From an uncultured Clostridia bacterium (GTDB lineage: Bacteria; Bacillota; Clostridia; TANB77; CAG-508): a DNA stretch of 40,305 bases. Numbering within the stretch: the stretch's first letter is position 1; each line of letters begins with the position of its first letter. The notes beneath the pieces are model-generated. The model saw only the letters and a program-made list of their open reading frames with translations, had not been told where the DNA came from and did no database searches. Location: assembly GCA_947627755.1 (NCBI GenBank), contig CANQXD010000011.1:1-40305 (forward strand), given 5' to 3'. The position numbers were made by a program, and so were the translations under genes. Positions 9,438 through 19,546 of the stretch are shown here, in pieces.

Positions 9438-9496
9438 ATTTTTTCCTTTCTCAAGGCTAGTTTAAATTAGAAAAATATTTATTTTGGAATTGAATG

Positions 9497-9530
9497 TATA
9501 AAAAAGACCACATAAGATTTACGTGGCCTT
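9497..9530 (-). terminator. Terminator/attenuator between rpmH and rnpA
   Basis: A 12-bp stem (9519-9530 with 9504-9515, two G-U pairs) and a 3-nt loop are followed by T residues on the minus strand. It starts 7 nt after the rpmH stop and probably lets L34 be made in excess over RnpA. Confidence 0.85.
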
Positions 9531-9536
9531 CCCTAT

Positions 9537-9671
9537 TTAAGCACTTATTTTTTTTCTTCCTTTTGCACGTCTTGCTTTTAATACATTTCTTCCTGCTCTA
9601 GTTTTCATTCTTTTCATGAAACCATGTTCTTTTTGTTCTTGTCTCTTTTTTGGTTGGAATGTTCTTTTCAT
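9537..9671 (-). CDS. rpmH: 50S ribosomal protein L34
   Basis: A 44-residue, very basic protein ([18 protein letters not shown]...), matching L34 along its whole length. The ATG at 9671 is preceded by AGGAGGTGCC. A longer in-frame reading adds 16 residues upstream of this ribosome-binding site and is rejected. It is the first gene of the rpmH-jag operon, transcribed away from dnaA. Confidence 0.98.
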   Translation of the reverse strand: MKRTFQPKKRQEQKEHGFMKRMKTRAGRNVLKARRAKGRKKISA

Positions 9672-9736
9672 TTTATGGCACCTCCTGTATTTATTTAAAC
9701 CGTAAACGGATTTTTTCACTCTTAATAAGCCTTATA

Positions 9737-9765
9737 ATTGTATCGTAAATTATCTCTTATGTCAA
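9737..9765 (-). promoter_or_regulatory. Consensus promoter for rpmH
   Basis: On the minus strand, TTGACA (9765-9760), a 17-nt spacer and TACAAT (9742-9737), about 66 nt before the rpmH start. It diverges from the dnaA promoter. Confidence 0.85.
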
Positions 9766-9802
9766 TAGTTTCATTTAAATTTAATTATTTTTTTTATTTG
9801 TA

Positions 9803-9832
9803 TTGACTATTTTTACTTATTTTTGATATGAT
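9803..9832 (+). promoter_or_regulatory. Promoter for dnaA
   Basis: TTGACT (9803-9808), an 18-nt spacer and TATGAT (9827-9832), 35 nt before the dnaA ATG. No DnaA box of the TTATCCACA type is visible between rpmH and dnaA. Confidence 0.75.
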
Positions 9833-9867
9833 AAAGAAACAATAGGGAAAGAAGGAGTTTAAGGAAA

Positions 9868-11208
9868 ATGCCAGAAAAAAATTTAGAAGAACTTCTTACA
9901 AAAGCAAAAGCACTTTTAAAGGAGGAAACTACGCCAATTTCTTATGAAACTTGGATTAATGATTTAGAAATTCAAAGTTTAGAAAATGGAAATGTAGTAC
10001 TATTAAGCTCTTCTACAATTAATAGAGATACTGTAGAAGCTCGTTATCATAACTTAATAGTAAATACTTTTAATTACTTAACAAATTATCAATGTAGTGT
10101 TACTATCCTTTCAAAAGAAGAATTAGCTCAAAATGAAGAAGAAGGACAAGCTTTTATAGAACATTCATCTTCTCATCAAACAAATAATCTTTTTAATCAA
10201 AAATATACTTTTGATAATTTTGTTGTAGGAAATAATAATCGTTTTGCCCATGCTGCAGCACTTGCTGTTGCAGAAGCTCCTGGAACATCTTATAATCCTT
10301 TATTTATTTATGGAGATTCTGGTTTAGGTAAAACTCATTTAATGCACGCAATTGAAAATGAAATATTAAAAAATAACAAAAATGCAAATATTTTATATGT
10401 AACTTCTGAAGTTTTCACAAATCAATTAATAAATGCTATAAAAGATAATAAAAATGAGCAATTCCGTTCAAAATATCGCAATATTGACGTTCTTCTAATA
10501 GATGATATTCAATTTATTGCTGGAAAAGAAAGAGTTCAAGAAGAATTTTTCCATACCTTTAATACTCTTTATGATAATGAAAAACAAGTTATTATTTCAA
10601 GTGATAGACCACCAAAAGACATTAACTTATTAGAAGATCGTTTGAAATCAAGATTTGAAATGGGTTTGATGGCAGATATTTCTAGTGCAGACTATGAAAC
10701 TCGTTTAGCTATTTTAAGAAAAAAAGCACAATTAGAAGGTGTTATAATAGATGATTTAATTTTATCTAATATTGCAGAACGTATTGATACAAACATTCGA
10801 GAATTAGAAGGTGCTTTAAAGAAATTGATTGCAAGAGCTTCTTTAATAAATAGTCCTATTACTATGGAAATGGCAGAATGGGCTATAAATGAAATTGTTT
10901 CATCTAATGATAAAGTAATTTCTTCTCAATATATACAAGAAACTGTTGCAAAATATTTCAATATAGATGTTAAAGATATAGCAGGAAATAAAAGATCAAA
11001 CGATGTTGTATTTCCAAGACAAATTGCTATGTATTTATGCAGAACAGTTCCTCAACTTTCCTTACCTCAAATAGGAAAAGATTTTGGAAATAGAGATCAT
11101 TCTACTGTAATGCATGCTTGCAATAAAATAGAAAAAGAAATGAAAGAAAATAAAAATACAAAAATGATTGTGGAAAGTGTGAAAAACCTTCTTCTATCAA
11201 AACAATAA
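9868..11208 (+). CDS. dnaA: Chromosomal replication initiator DnaA
   Basis: At 446 residues this is the normal length. Domain I (SYETWINDLEIQSLENGNVVLL) lies at about 20-90, followed by a short linker, the AAA+ domain (YGDSGLGKTH near 148-157, LLIDDIQF Walker B, DRPPKDINLLEDRLKSRFEMG sensor) and domain IV with the DnaA signature (IGKDFGNRDHSTVMHACNKI near 400-420). It binds DnaA boxes and DnaA-trios, melts the origin and recruits the DnaD/DnaI-DnaC helicase. The gene initiates the plus-strand arm and is followed by the origin. AAGAAGGAG precedes the ATG. Confidence 0.99.
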   Translation: MPEKNLEELLTKAKALLKEETTPISYETWINDLEIQSLENGNVVLLSSSTINRDTVEARYHNLIVNTFNYLTNYQCSVTILSKEELAQNEEEGQAFIEHSSSHQTNNLFNQKYTFDNFVVGNNNRFAHAAALAVAEAPGTSYNPLFIYGDSGLGKTHLMHAIENEILKNNKNANILYVTSEVFTNQLINAIKDNKNEQFRSKYRNIDVLLIDDIQFIAGKERVQEEFFHTFNTLYDNEKQVIISSDRPPKDINLLEDRLKSRFEMGLMADISSADYETRLAILRKKAQLEGVIIDDLILSNIAERIDTNIRELEGALKKLIARASLINSPITMEMAEWAINEIVSSNDKVISSQYIQETVAKYFNIDVKDIAGNKRSNDVVFPRQIAMYLCRTVPQLSLPQIGKDFGNRDHSTVMHACNKIEKEMKENKNTKMIVESVKNLLLSKQ

Positions 11209-11310
11209 TAGAAATAGAAAGCAAAAGAAAAATTTAGTAAAAAAGGTTGTTTGAAAAATAGTTGTTTGGAAAATATTATTCCTTCTCTTCTTACGGAAGG
11301 GCGCAATACA

Positions 11311-11520
11311 CTTTCCACAACTTAGTGTGAATTTTCTGTATATAAATTGTTTATAAATAAACTTTTCACATCAAAATTTTTTACCTGTTTATAACTTTAT
11401 AATTTATCCACTACTTTATAAACATCTAAAAACTAACGGAAATAAATAATTAACAGAGTTTTCCACAGAATCCACAATACCTATTATTACTATTACTAAA
11501 ATTATTTATTATATTATAAA
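11311..11520 (+). other. oriC: Chromosomal origin oriC (dnaA-dnaN interval)
   Basis: This stretch contains DnaA-box-like 9-mers CTTTCCACA (11311-11319), TTATCCACT (11404-11412), TTTTCCACA (11459-11467) and GAATCCACA (11468-11476). The last two abut head to tail. After 4 nt comes a run of trinucleotides CTA TTA TTA CTA TTA CTA AAA (11481-11501), then pure A/T DNA to 11520. Two boxes followed by DnaA-trios and an AT stretch is the layout of the Bacillus subtilis basal unwinding system. TGTTTATAA/TTATAAACA 9-mers (11348, 11387, 11416) may be weaker boxes. The unwinding region ends less than 10 nt before the dnaN start. Confidence 0.85.
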
Positions 11521-11528
11521 GGAGTTTG

Positions 11529-12653
11529 ATGACAATGAATCTTGTTTGCGAAAAGGATAAAATCCTTAAAGCTATCAATTCCGTAACAAAAGCTGTTGCT
11601 TCTAAAACAACAATGCCTATTTTGGAAGGAATATTAATTCAAACAAATGATAAAGAAGTAAAATTAACAACCTATGATTTAGAAATAGGAATAGAATATG
11701 TTATTGATGCAGATATTAAAGAACAGGGAGCAACAGTAGTAAATGCTACTATGTTTAGTGAAATTATTAGAAAATTACCAGATACTGATATACATATTTA
11801 TATTAATGAAAATAATTTATTAGTTATTGAATGTGAAGGTTCTTTATATAAACTTGCAACTATGAATCCAGAAGAATTTCCAGAACTTCCACAAATCAAT
11901 GTAGAAAATTCTATTGAAATAGATCAAAATACATTAAAAGATATGATACGTAAAACAATATTTGCAGTAAGTACAGAAGAAAATAGACCTATTTTTACAG
12001 GATGTTTATTTGAAATAAAAAATAATAAATTAAATGTAGTAGCAGTTGACGGTTTCCGTTTAGCATGGAAGTCAAAATTTCTTCAAAATAGTAGCAATGA
12101 TTTTACAGCAGTTATTCCAGGAAGAACTTTAAATGAAGTAAATAAAATTATATTAGATTCTTTTGATCAAATAAAAATAGGAGTGGCTAAAAATCAAGCT
12201 TTATTTGAAATGGAAAATTGTAAATTAGTTACTAGATTATTAGATGGTGAATTTTTAAATTATTCTAGTGTTATTCCAGAAAACTGGGAGACAAGAGTTA
12301 CAGTAAATAAAAATAATATTCAAAATTGTTTTGAAAGAATCAGTTTAATTTCTGCATCTACTATAGAAAAAGAAAAGAAATATCCAGTTAAAGTTTCAGT
12401 AGAAATAGGAAAAGTAACCATTTCTTGCACAAATCAAACAGGTGATGCAAAAGAAGAAATGTATGTATCAACAGAAGGACAAAACTTAGAAGCAGGATTT
12501 AACCCAAAATATTTCTTAGATGCTTTAAGAGCAATTGATGATGAAGAAATAAATATAGATTTTGGAAGCAGTATTTCACCATGTATTATAAGGCCAGTAG
12601 ATGATGGAGATTATATTTATATGATTTTACCAATTCGATTAAAAGAGGATTAA
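11529..12653 (+). CDS. dnaN: DNA polymerase III sliding clamp, beta subunit
   Basis: A 374-residue protein with the three-fold clamp architecture: an N-terminal domain (KDKILKAINSVTKAVASKTTMPILEGI), a middle domain (IFAVSTEENRPIFTGCLFEI, VDGFRLA) and a C-terminal end YIYMILPIRL that closes the ring. It is the processivity clamp for the replicase. The start is ambiguous between ATG 11529 (GGAG 4 nt upstream) and ATG 11535; the upstream TTG is unlikely. It is followed 8 nt later by recF, with no yaaA/rlbA gene between them. Confidence 0.98.
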   Translation: MTMNLVCEKDKILKAINSVTKAVASKTTMPILEGILIQTNDKEVKLTTYDLEIGIEYVIDADIKEQGATVVNATMFSEIIRKLPDTDIHIYINENNLLVIECEGSLYKLATMNPEEFPELPQINVENSIEIDQNTLKDMIRKTIFAVSTEENRPIFTGCLFEIKNNKLNVVAVDGFRLAWKSKFLQNSSNDFTAVIPGRTLNEVNKIILDSFDQIKIGVAKNQALFEMENCKLVTRLLDGEFLNYSSVIPENWETRVTVNKNNIQNCFERISLISASTIEKEKKYPVKVSVEIGKVTISCTNQTGDAKEEMYVSTEGQNLEAGFNPKYFLDALRAIDDEEINIDFGSSISPCIIRPVDDGDYIYMILPIRLKED

Positions 12654-12661
12654 AATTTAAA

Positions 12662-13725
12662 ATGTATATAAAAAATATAAAATTATTAAATTTTAGAAAT
12701 TATGAAGAACAAGAAATTAATTTAAATCCTTGTATCAATGTCTTTTATGGAAATAATGCACAGGGAAAAACAAATATTATAGAATCTATCTTTTTATGTA
12801 GTATTGGAAAATCTTTCAGGACAAGCAAAGAAAAAGAATTGATAAAATTTAATAAAGAAATATCATCTGTTTATTTAGAATATCAAAAAAGTGATAGAGA
12901 AGGTTCTATTAAAGTAGATTTAAATGATAAAAAAAATATATTTATAAATGGAATAAAAATAAAAAAGTTAAGTGAATTATTAGGAAATTTAAATATTGTT
13001 ATTTTTACTCCAGATGATATTCAAATATTAAAAGAAGGTCCATCGAAAAGAAGAAGATTTTTAGATATTATGATTAGTCAATTAAGACCAAATTATATTC
13101 ATTATTTAAATTTATATAATAAAACATTAGAGCAAAGAAATAATTATTTAAAACAAATAAAATTAGAAAATAAACCACAAGAAATGCTAGAAATATGGGA
13201 TGAAAAATTAGCAGAATATGGAGAAAAAATTTATTCATATCGCTATGAATTTATGGAAAAAATAAAAAATAAAATAAATTTAATTCATAGTAAAATTACA
13301 GAAGAAAAAGAAATTTTAAAAATAGAGTATGAATCAAATTGTTCTAATAAAGAAGAATATTTAAAATTATTAAAAGAAAGAAGAAATCTAGATATTATAA
13401 AAGGTTTTACAACAAAAGGTATTCATAGAGATGATTTTATGATATATATAAATGACGAATTAGTGAATGTTTATGGCTCACAAGGTCAAAATAGGACAGT
13501 TGTATTATCTTTGAAAATAGCAGAAATGCAAGTTATTTATGATGAAATAGGGGAGTATCCAATTCTTTTATTAGATGATTTTATGTCAGAGTTAGATGAA
13601 AAAAGAAGAAAGAATTTTTTAGAATATATAGAAAATACACAAGTTATTATTACTTGTACAGATAAAATAGAAAATTTACAGAAAGATATGAAAATATTTC
13701 AAGTAAAAAAAGGAGAAATTTCAAC

Positions 13726-13741
<16 letters not shown>
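12662..13741 (+). CDS. recF: DNA replication and repair protein RecF
   Basis: A 359-residue SMC-like ATPase: Walker A GNNAQGKTN (30-38), the central arm, the ABC signature segment YGSQGQNRTVVLSLK and Walker B YPILLLDDFMSELDEKRR near 295-312. RecF with RecO/RecR loads RecA at gaps. It overlaps remB by 16 nt, indicating translational coupling. The usual S4-domain gene yaaA between dnaN and recF is missing here. Confidence 0.97.
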
Positions 13742-15929
<2,188 letters not shown>

Positions 15930-15950
15930 TTTTGTAGAAAAAATAAAAAT

Positions 15951-15990
15951 TAAATGAACGTAATAGATTTAATTCTATTACGTTCATTTA
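15951..15990. terminator. Long perfect hairpin after gyrB, possible terminator
   Basis: A 17-bp perfect inverted repeat (15951-15967 and 15974-15990) with a 6-nt loop, 21 nt after the gyrB stop. There is no T run on either side, so it is either an mRNA 3' end stabiliser or a bidirectional terminator of weak type. Confidence 0.5.
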
Positions 15991-15998
15991 CGTATAAA

Positions 15999-16402
15999 GC
16001 TAATATTAACTTTCAGCTCAAACTATAATTCCTAACTTTTTCACCTAATATACATTGCTGTATAAATAAGCAATGAGCCAAAAATAATAATCACCTGCTC
16101 GACTATAAATACACACATCATAACCATATTCGTCCATGTAGGACTAATAACGACCACGATTATATATAAATATAATCTTAACTCAAATATATTATTTATT
16201 ATTTAACCATATATAAAAATACAAAATATAATTTAAGAAAAAAATATAATGTAAAAATATAGCTTGCAAACAAATAATATATTCTTCATCGCCGACATAG
16301 AATAACCTAAGTTTTACTTAAGCTATGATATATCTTTGCTCGAACCATAAAAAGCTTTTTTATAAAAAACCTCGTATGACTCTTCGTTAGGCTAATATTA
16401 AC
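15999..16402 (-). pseudogene. Possible decayed membrane-protein gene
   Basis: This 400-bp stretch is richer in C and G than the surrounding spacer. On the minus strand it reads as interrupted hydrophobic segments, for example VKLRLFYVGDEEYIICLQAI and, one frame over, IIVVVISPTWTNMVMMCVF then IIIFGSLLIYTAMYIR. They are separated by stops and a frame change. A 12-bp direct repeat GCTAATATTAAC marks both ends (15999 and 16391). I read this as the remains of a polytopic membrane protein gene, possibly bounded by a short duplication. No family is recognisable and chance cannot be excluded. Confidence 0.3.
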
Positions 16403-16430
16403 CTTATGCTTTTATTATTTGTAAAAATAA

Positions 16431-16733
16431 AATAATTATTCAAAAATAATAATAAAATAAAAAATAATAATAAAATAAAAAATAATAATGAAATAAAAAA
16501 TAATAAAAATAATTAAATTAAAAATAATTAAATTAAAAATAATTAAAATTAAAAATATTAAAAATAAGAAATATTAAAATAAAAATAAATAAAGAAAAGT
16601 AAAAAAATAAAATATGAAATAAATAAAAATTTTTATAAAATAAAATTTGTTATAAAAAGTAATAAATAAATTTATAAAAAAATAAAATATAATAATTCAT
16701 TTTTTTAATGAAAAATAAAAAAGGAGAAAAATT
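16431..16733. repeat. Low-complexity A/T tandem repeats upstream of the M14 peptidase gene
   Basis: Almost exclusively A and T with degenerate tandem units: about four copies of an 18-bp unit of the form AAAAAATAATAATAAAAT (16441-16510), then three copies of a 15-16-bp unit of the form AATTAAATTAAAAAT. No gene or promoter is distinguishable; an AAGGAG ribosome-binding site appears only at the end. Confidence 0.7.
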
Positions 16734-17663
16734 TTGAATAAAAAAATTATAAAAACAAATCAAAATTATACTTATGATATTTTAAAAAATGATTTATTAT
16801 TTTTAAATTATGAATTTCCTATTTTTAAAATAAATAATATTGGAAAAAGTACTTTAGGAGAAAAAATAGTTTTTATAAAATTAGGAGAAGGAAATAAAAA
16901 ATTATTTATAAATAGTGCACATCATGCAAACGAATGGATGACAAGTTTAGTAACAATGATGTTTATAGAAAAATATTTAAATTTATATAAAAATAAAGAA
17001 ATGTATAAAGGATATGATATAAAAGAATTATGGAATAAAGTAAGTGTATTTTTTGTTCCAATGGTAAATCCAGATGGAGTAAACTTATGTTTAAAAAATA
17101 AAAAAATTATTTCTCAAAATTTATATAAAGAAATTTGGCAAGAATATGAAAATAAATTAGAAAATTGGAAAGCAAATATTAGAGGTGTAGATTTAAATTT
17201 GAATTATCCAGCAGGGTGGGAACAAGCAGTAAAAAATAAAAGAAAAAAAGGAATTACAAAACCGGGACCACGAGATTATGCAGGACCAAATGCTGTTTCA
17301 GAAATAGAAACCAAAAATATGATAGAATTTACACAAGTATTTGATTTTGATATGACACTATCTTTACATTCTCAAGGACAAGAAATTTATTGGAGTTATT
17401 TAAATCATAAAATAGAAAAAGCATATCAAATAGGAAGAAAATTAGAAAAAGTAAGTGGATATGTATTAACAGAGCCAGATTATTATTCTTCTTTTGCAGG
17501 ATATAAAGATTGGTTTATTAAAAATTTTAAAAAGCCAGCATTTACAATAGAAATAGGAAAAGGGGAAGATGGAGTATCACTTCCACTAGAAAAGGCAGAA
17601 GAAACTTATGAAGAAGTAGAAGAAATTTTTTTAAAAGCAATCGAAGAATGCCAATATTTATGA
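16734..17663 (+). CDS. M14-family zinc carboxypeptidase (murein tetrapeptide/gamma-D-Glu-mDAP type)
   Basis: A 309-residue metallopeptidase. Zinc ligands are visible as HANE (H64, E67) and H212 in SLHSQGQEIYW; NPDGVNL, RGVDLNLNYPAGW (150-162) and the catalytic glutamate E273 in FTIEIGKGEDG complete the M14 core. YSSFAGYKDWFI resembles Bacillus endopeptidase I/MpaA-like enzymes, which cut gamma-D-Glu-diaminopimelate bonds in cell-wall peptides. No signal peptide or LysM domain is present, so it may work inside the cell on recycled peptides. The start is TTG, preceded by AAGGAG. It stands alone and ends in a terminator. Confidence 0.88.
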   Translation: MNKKIIKTNQNYTYDILKNDLLFLNYEFPIFKINNIGKSTLGEKIVFIKLGEGNKKLFINSAHHANEWMTSLVTMMFIEKYLNLYKNKEMYKGYDIKELWNKVSVFFVPMVNPDGVNLCLKNKKIISQNLYKEIWQEYENKLENWKANIRGVDLNLNYPAGWEQAVKNKRKKGITKPGPRDYAGPNAVSEIETKNMIEFTQVFDFDMTLSLHSQGQEIYWSYLNHKIEKAYQIGRKLEKVSGYVLTEPDYYSSFAGYKDWFIKNFKKPAFTIEIGKGEDGVSLPLEKAEETYEEVEEIFLKAIEECQYL

Positions 17664-17680
17664 GTATTGGCATTCTTTTA
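17646..17680 (+). terminator. Terminator overlapping the end of the M14 peptidase gene
   Basis: An 11-bp stem GAATGCCAATA/TATTGGCATTC (17646-17656 and 17665-17675) includes the last codons and has the TGA stop in its loop; TTTTATTG follows. Confidence 0.85.
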
Positions 17681-17743
17681 TTGTATTATAAAAATATAAT
17701 AATTAAATTACAAGTTTTTTTAGACTAATTTGTTTTTTTATTT

Positions 17744-18058
17744 TTAGACTAATTTATCAAAATTTCTTCTTGAATATAAAATTCTTCTAACTTCCATAAT
17801 ATTATTATTTACTATATAAAATATGGTATAATTTTTTACATAAATTCTATAATATGTATTTTTTCTTTTTCTAGTAGATATATATTTTTCATAACTTTCC
17901 GGATTTTCACATCGTTTTTCTATTTCTTTAATGACTTCATTATAGAAGTTTTCTGCTGCAATTTTATTTTTTAAATTATTTACAATATATTTCAAAATAC
18001 TATTAAACTGACTGACAAAAGTAGCAGAATATTTTATTGTATATTTATTGTTCGCCAT
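17744..18058 (-). CDS. RelE/ParE-superfamily toxin
   Basis: A 104-residue basic protein with the ParE/RelE-like fold pattern: an N-terminal strand YTIKYSATF, helices with FVSQFNSILKYIVNNLKN and NFYNEVIKEIEKRCENPES, and C-terminal strands YRIYVKNYTIFYIVNNN and VEVRRILYSRRN-like MEVRRILYSRRNFDKL. The Y..R..V.NY..FY segment is typical of ParE-type plasmid-stabilisation toxins, which poison gyrase or ribosomes depending on the subfamily. It overlaps the antitoxin gene by 14 nt. A gyrase-targeting toxin between gyrB and gyrA would be notable, but the target cannot be read from sequence. Confidence 0.82.
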   Translation of the reverse strand: MANNKYTIKYSATFVSQFNSILKYIVNNLKNKIAAENFYNEVIKEIEKRCENPESYEKYISTRKRKNTYYRIYVKNYTIFYIVNNNIMEVRRILYSRRNFDKLV

Positions 18059-18332
18059 CTATTATCCTCCTAGCCATTTTTTTCATTTCTTCATGTGTAT
18101 AATATTTTGTATTTGGATTTTCTGCTTCTCTATCTGCTTCATCTAATTCATTTTCAATATATTCAGTATATTCTAATTCACTCATCAATTTAGAGTATTT
18201 TTCTAAACTCATTACTACCATTGAGCCATATCCATTTTTTGTTAAATAAACTGCCTCATCTTCTTTTAAAACTAACTCCTCTATTTCTGGATATTTATTT
18301 CTTAAATCTGATACTGGCCTTATATTAATCAT
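18045..18332 (-). CDS. Phd/YefM-family antitoxin
   Basis: A 95-residue acidic protein. The N-terminal half (MINIRPVSDLRNKYPEIEELV, then DEAVYLTKNGYGSMVVMSLEKYSKL) is the Phd/YefM DNA-binding and dimerisation domain. The C-terminal half is a charged helix that would wrap the toxin. It is the first gene of the pair, as usual, with AAAGGAG before the ATG. Members of this family repress their own operon together with the toxin. Confidence 0.85.
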   Translation of the reverse strand: MINIRPVSDLRNKYPEIEELVLKEDEAVYLTKNGYGSMVVMSLEKYSKLMSELEYTEYIENELDEADREAENPNTKYYTHEEMKKMARRIIDGEQ

Positions 18333-18362
18333 ATCAATTCACTCCTTTAAATTATTATCATT

Positions 18363-18391
18363 ATCTTATCATTATTTTATCTAAAAATCAA
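18363..18391 (-). promoter_or_regulatory. Promoter and GATAA-rich operator of the toxin-antitoxin operon
   Basis: On the minus strand TTGATT (18391-18386), 17 nt, then TAAGAT (18368-18363). The -10 region is embedded in repeated GATAA units (GATAAAAT, GATAAGAT, GATAAT), and a CTTATC/GATAAG pair flanks it, which suits autoregulation by the Phd-type antitoxin. Confidence 0.6.
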
Positions 18392-18499
18392 CATTAAGAT
18401 AAGTAATTTTATTATTTGTTTTAATTTATTTCTTATACTTAAATATTATGATAAAGAATATTAATGAAAAATTTAATTTATTATAAAAATGATAAATTA

Positions 18500-18528
18500 A
18501 AGACAAAAGTAAAATTGTATGCTATAAT
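18500..18528 (+). promoter_or_regulatory. Promoter for the 212-residue unknown gene
   Basis: AAGACA (18500-18505), a 17-nt spacer and a perfect TATAAT (18523-18528), 43 nt before the ATG. Confidence 0.65.
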
Positions 18529-18571
18529 ATGCATAAATCAAAATATTGTATTTAGGAGGAATTTTTAAAAT

Positions 18572-19210
18572 ATGATAATTAAAACTATTGATTTATGGAC
18601 TGAACACTATAAAAATCATTATGAATGTTTTAATGGAGCTTTTATTGATGGATTTGAAAATGGAATGATTCCATTTAATAATTATAAGATAGTAAAAAAT
18701 TGTAACTGCATAATTACAAATAATAGAGAAGATATAAATATAAGCAACAAGCATAATTCAATTATTTTCTATTATAATGAAAGACCAGTAAGACTAATTG
18801 TAATAAATAAAGATACAGATATTGAAAAATGTATAAATATAGCATTAAATCAAAATTTCAACAATAAAACTTTAAAGGATATATATGAATACAATAAAAT
18901 AAAATCATATATTGTTGATTTAAAAGAAAAACCTATTTTTAATAAATCTAATAGTTTCAAAGAAATAGATGTAGGCTCGTGTGATAGATGGAATTTATTA
19001 TATAATATGTTAAAAGGCGGTTATACAGAAGATAATACTCCTTATGGAAATTATCAAAGTGATAAATACAATTTTATTTCAAATATTGAAATAAAATATA
19101 ATTTAAAAACGGATACAGAGGAATTTATAATTGAGCATAGATGTGCCTTTATCAATGAAATTAAAACTAGAATAATTCCAATTCAAGAAAATTCAAAATT
19201 AACAAAGTAA
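18572..19210 (+). CDS. Unknown protein, 212 residues
   Basis: I do not recognise this protein. It is soluble (no signal peptide or membrane segment), rich in Asn, Ile and Lys, with several Tyr/Trp-rich segments (TIDLWTEHYKNHYECFNGAF, YGNYQSDKYNFISNIEIKY) and six scattered cysteines. It has a clear promoter and the ribosome-binding site TAGGAGG, so it is expressed as a single gene. It lies between a toxin-antitoxin pair and gene fragments, which marks it as accessory. Candidates such as an immunity or defence protein are guesses only. Confidence 0.75.
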   Translation: MIIKTIDLWTEHYKNHYECFNGAFIDGFENGMIPFNNYKIVKNCNCIITNNREDINISNKHNSIIFYYNERPVRLIVINKDTDIEKCINIALNQNFNNKTLKDIYEYNKIKSYIVDLKEKPIFNKSNSFKEIDVGSCDRWNLLYNMLKGGYTEDNTPYGNYQSDKYNFISNIEIKYNLKTDTEEFIIEHRCAFINEIKTRIIPIQENSKLTK

Positions 19211-19227
19211 ATTTAGTTTATAAATGA

Positions 19228-19380
19228 GAGATAATAATAAATTTATTTGAATACAAAGATTTAATTGATGGAAAACCAATACACATTACTACAGTAAATA
19301 AGAATAATAATCCTAATTTAGCAGTTGCATCAGATGTAAAAATTATAGAGAATGATAAAATAATTATAAAAAGACAATGA
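19228..19380 (+). pseudogene. C-terminal fragment of a PNPOx-like flavoprotein gene
   Basis: An open stretch of 50 codons without a start codon (a TGA precedes it) ends VNKNNNPNLAVASDVKIIEN then DKIIIKRQ. This resembles the strand region of pyridoxamine 5'-phosphate oxidase-like flavin-binding proteins (typical form TVNKDGNPNLAVVSDV). The family's N-terminal flavin-binding portion is otherwise absent. It is followed by a terminator, as expected of a gene's original 3' end. Assignment is by memory of the family pattern. Confidence 0.4.
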
Positions 19381-19408
19381 TATTGTGCATATTATTGTCT
19401 TTTTTCTT
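19372..19408 (+). terminator. Terminator after the PNPOx-like fragment
   Basis: Stem AAGACAAT/ATTGTCTT with a 15-nt AT-rich loop, then TTTTC. It could serve both strands, because an A run precedes the stem and the alcohol dehydrogenase remnant on the other strand ends at 19409. Confidence 0.65.
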
Positions 19409-19545
19409 TTAAGGTTTTAAAATAACTTTAATACACTCATCTTCCTTAGCATCAAAAATTTCATAAGCATGTTGTTACTTTTATAAGGCAAGGTATGAGT
19501 AATAAAATATGTCTACATTTCTAACTGCTTGGAAAGCAATTTTAA
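19409..19545 (-). pseudogene. Remnant of a zinc-dependent alcohol dehydrogenase gene (3' end)
   Basis: On the minus strand three successive frames give IKIAFQAVRNVDIF, ITHTLPYKSNN and HAYEIFDAKEDECIKVILKP followed by a stop. The last peptide is the characteristic C-terminus of medium-chain zinc alcohol/butanediol dehydrogenases (AYEIF..KED.CIKV.LKP). Two frame changes within 45 codons and no upstream body show that only a decayed tail remains. It abuts the 3' end of the broken SDR gene. Confidence 0.6.
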
Positions 19546-19546
19546 T

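Noticed and set aside
11280..11299. Short hairpin CCTTC/GAAGG after dnaA as a terminator
   Set aside because: Only 5 bp with no T run; too weak to call.
16431..16733. Tandem A/T units that could suggest a CRISPR-like or iteron array
   Set aside because: Units are degenerate, almost only A and T, with no constant repeat plus unique spacer structure; this is low-complexity DNA.
16734..17663. M14 peptidase as the cell-wall hydrolase of the secretion system
   Set aside because: It lacks a signal peptide, lies 3 kb away behind its own terminator, and toxin-antitoxin and decayed genes intervene.
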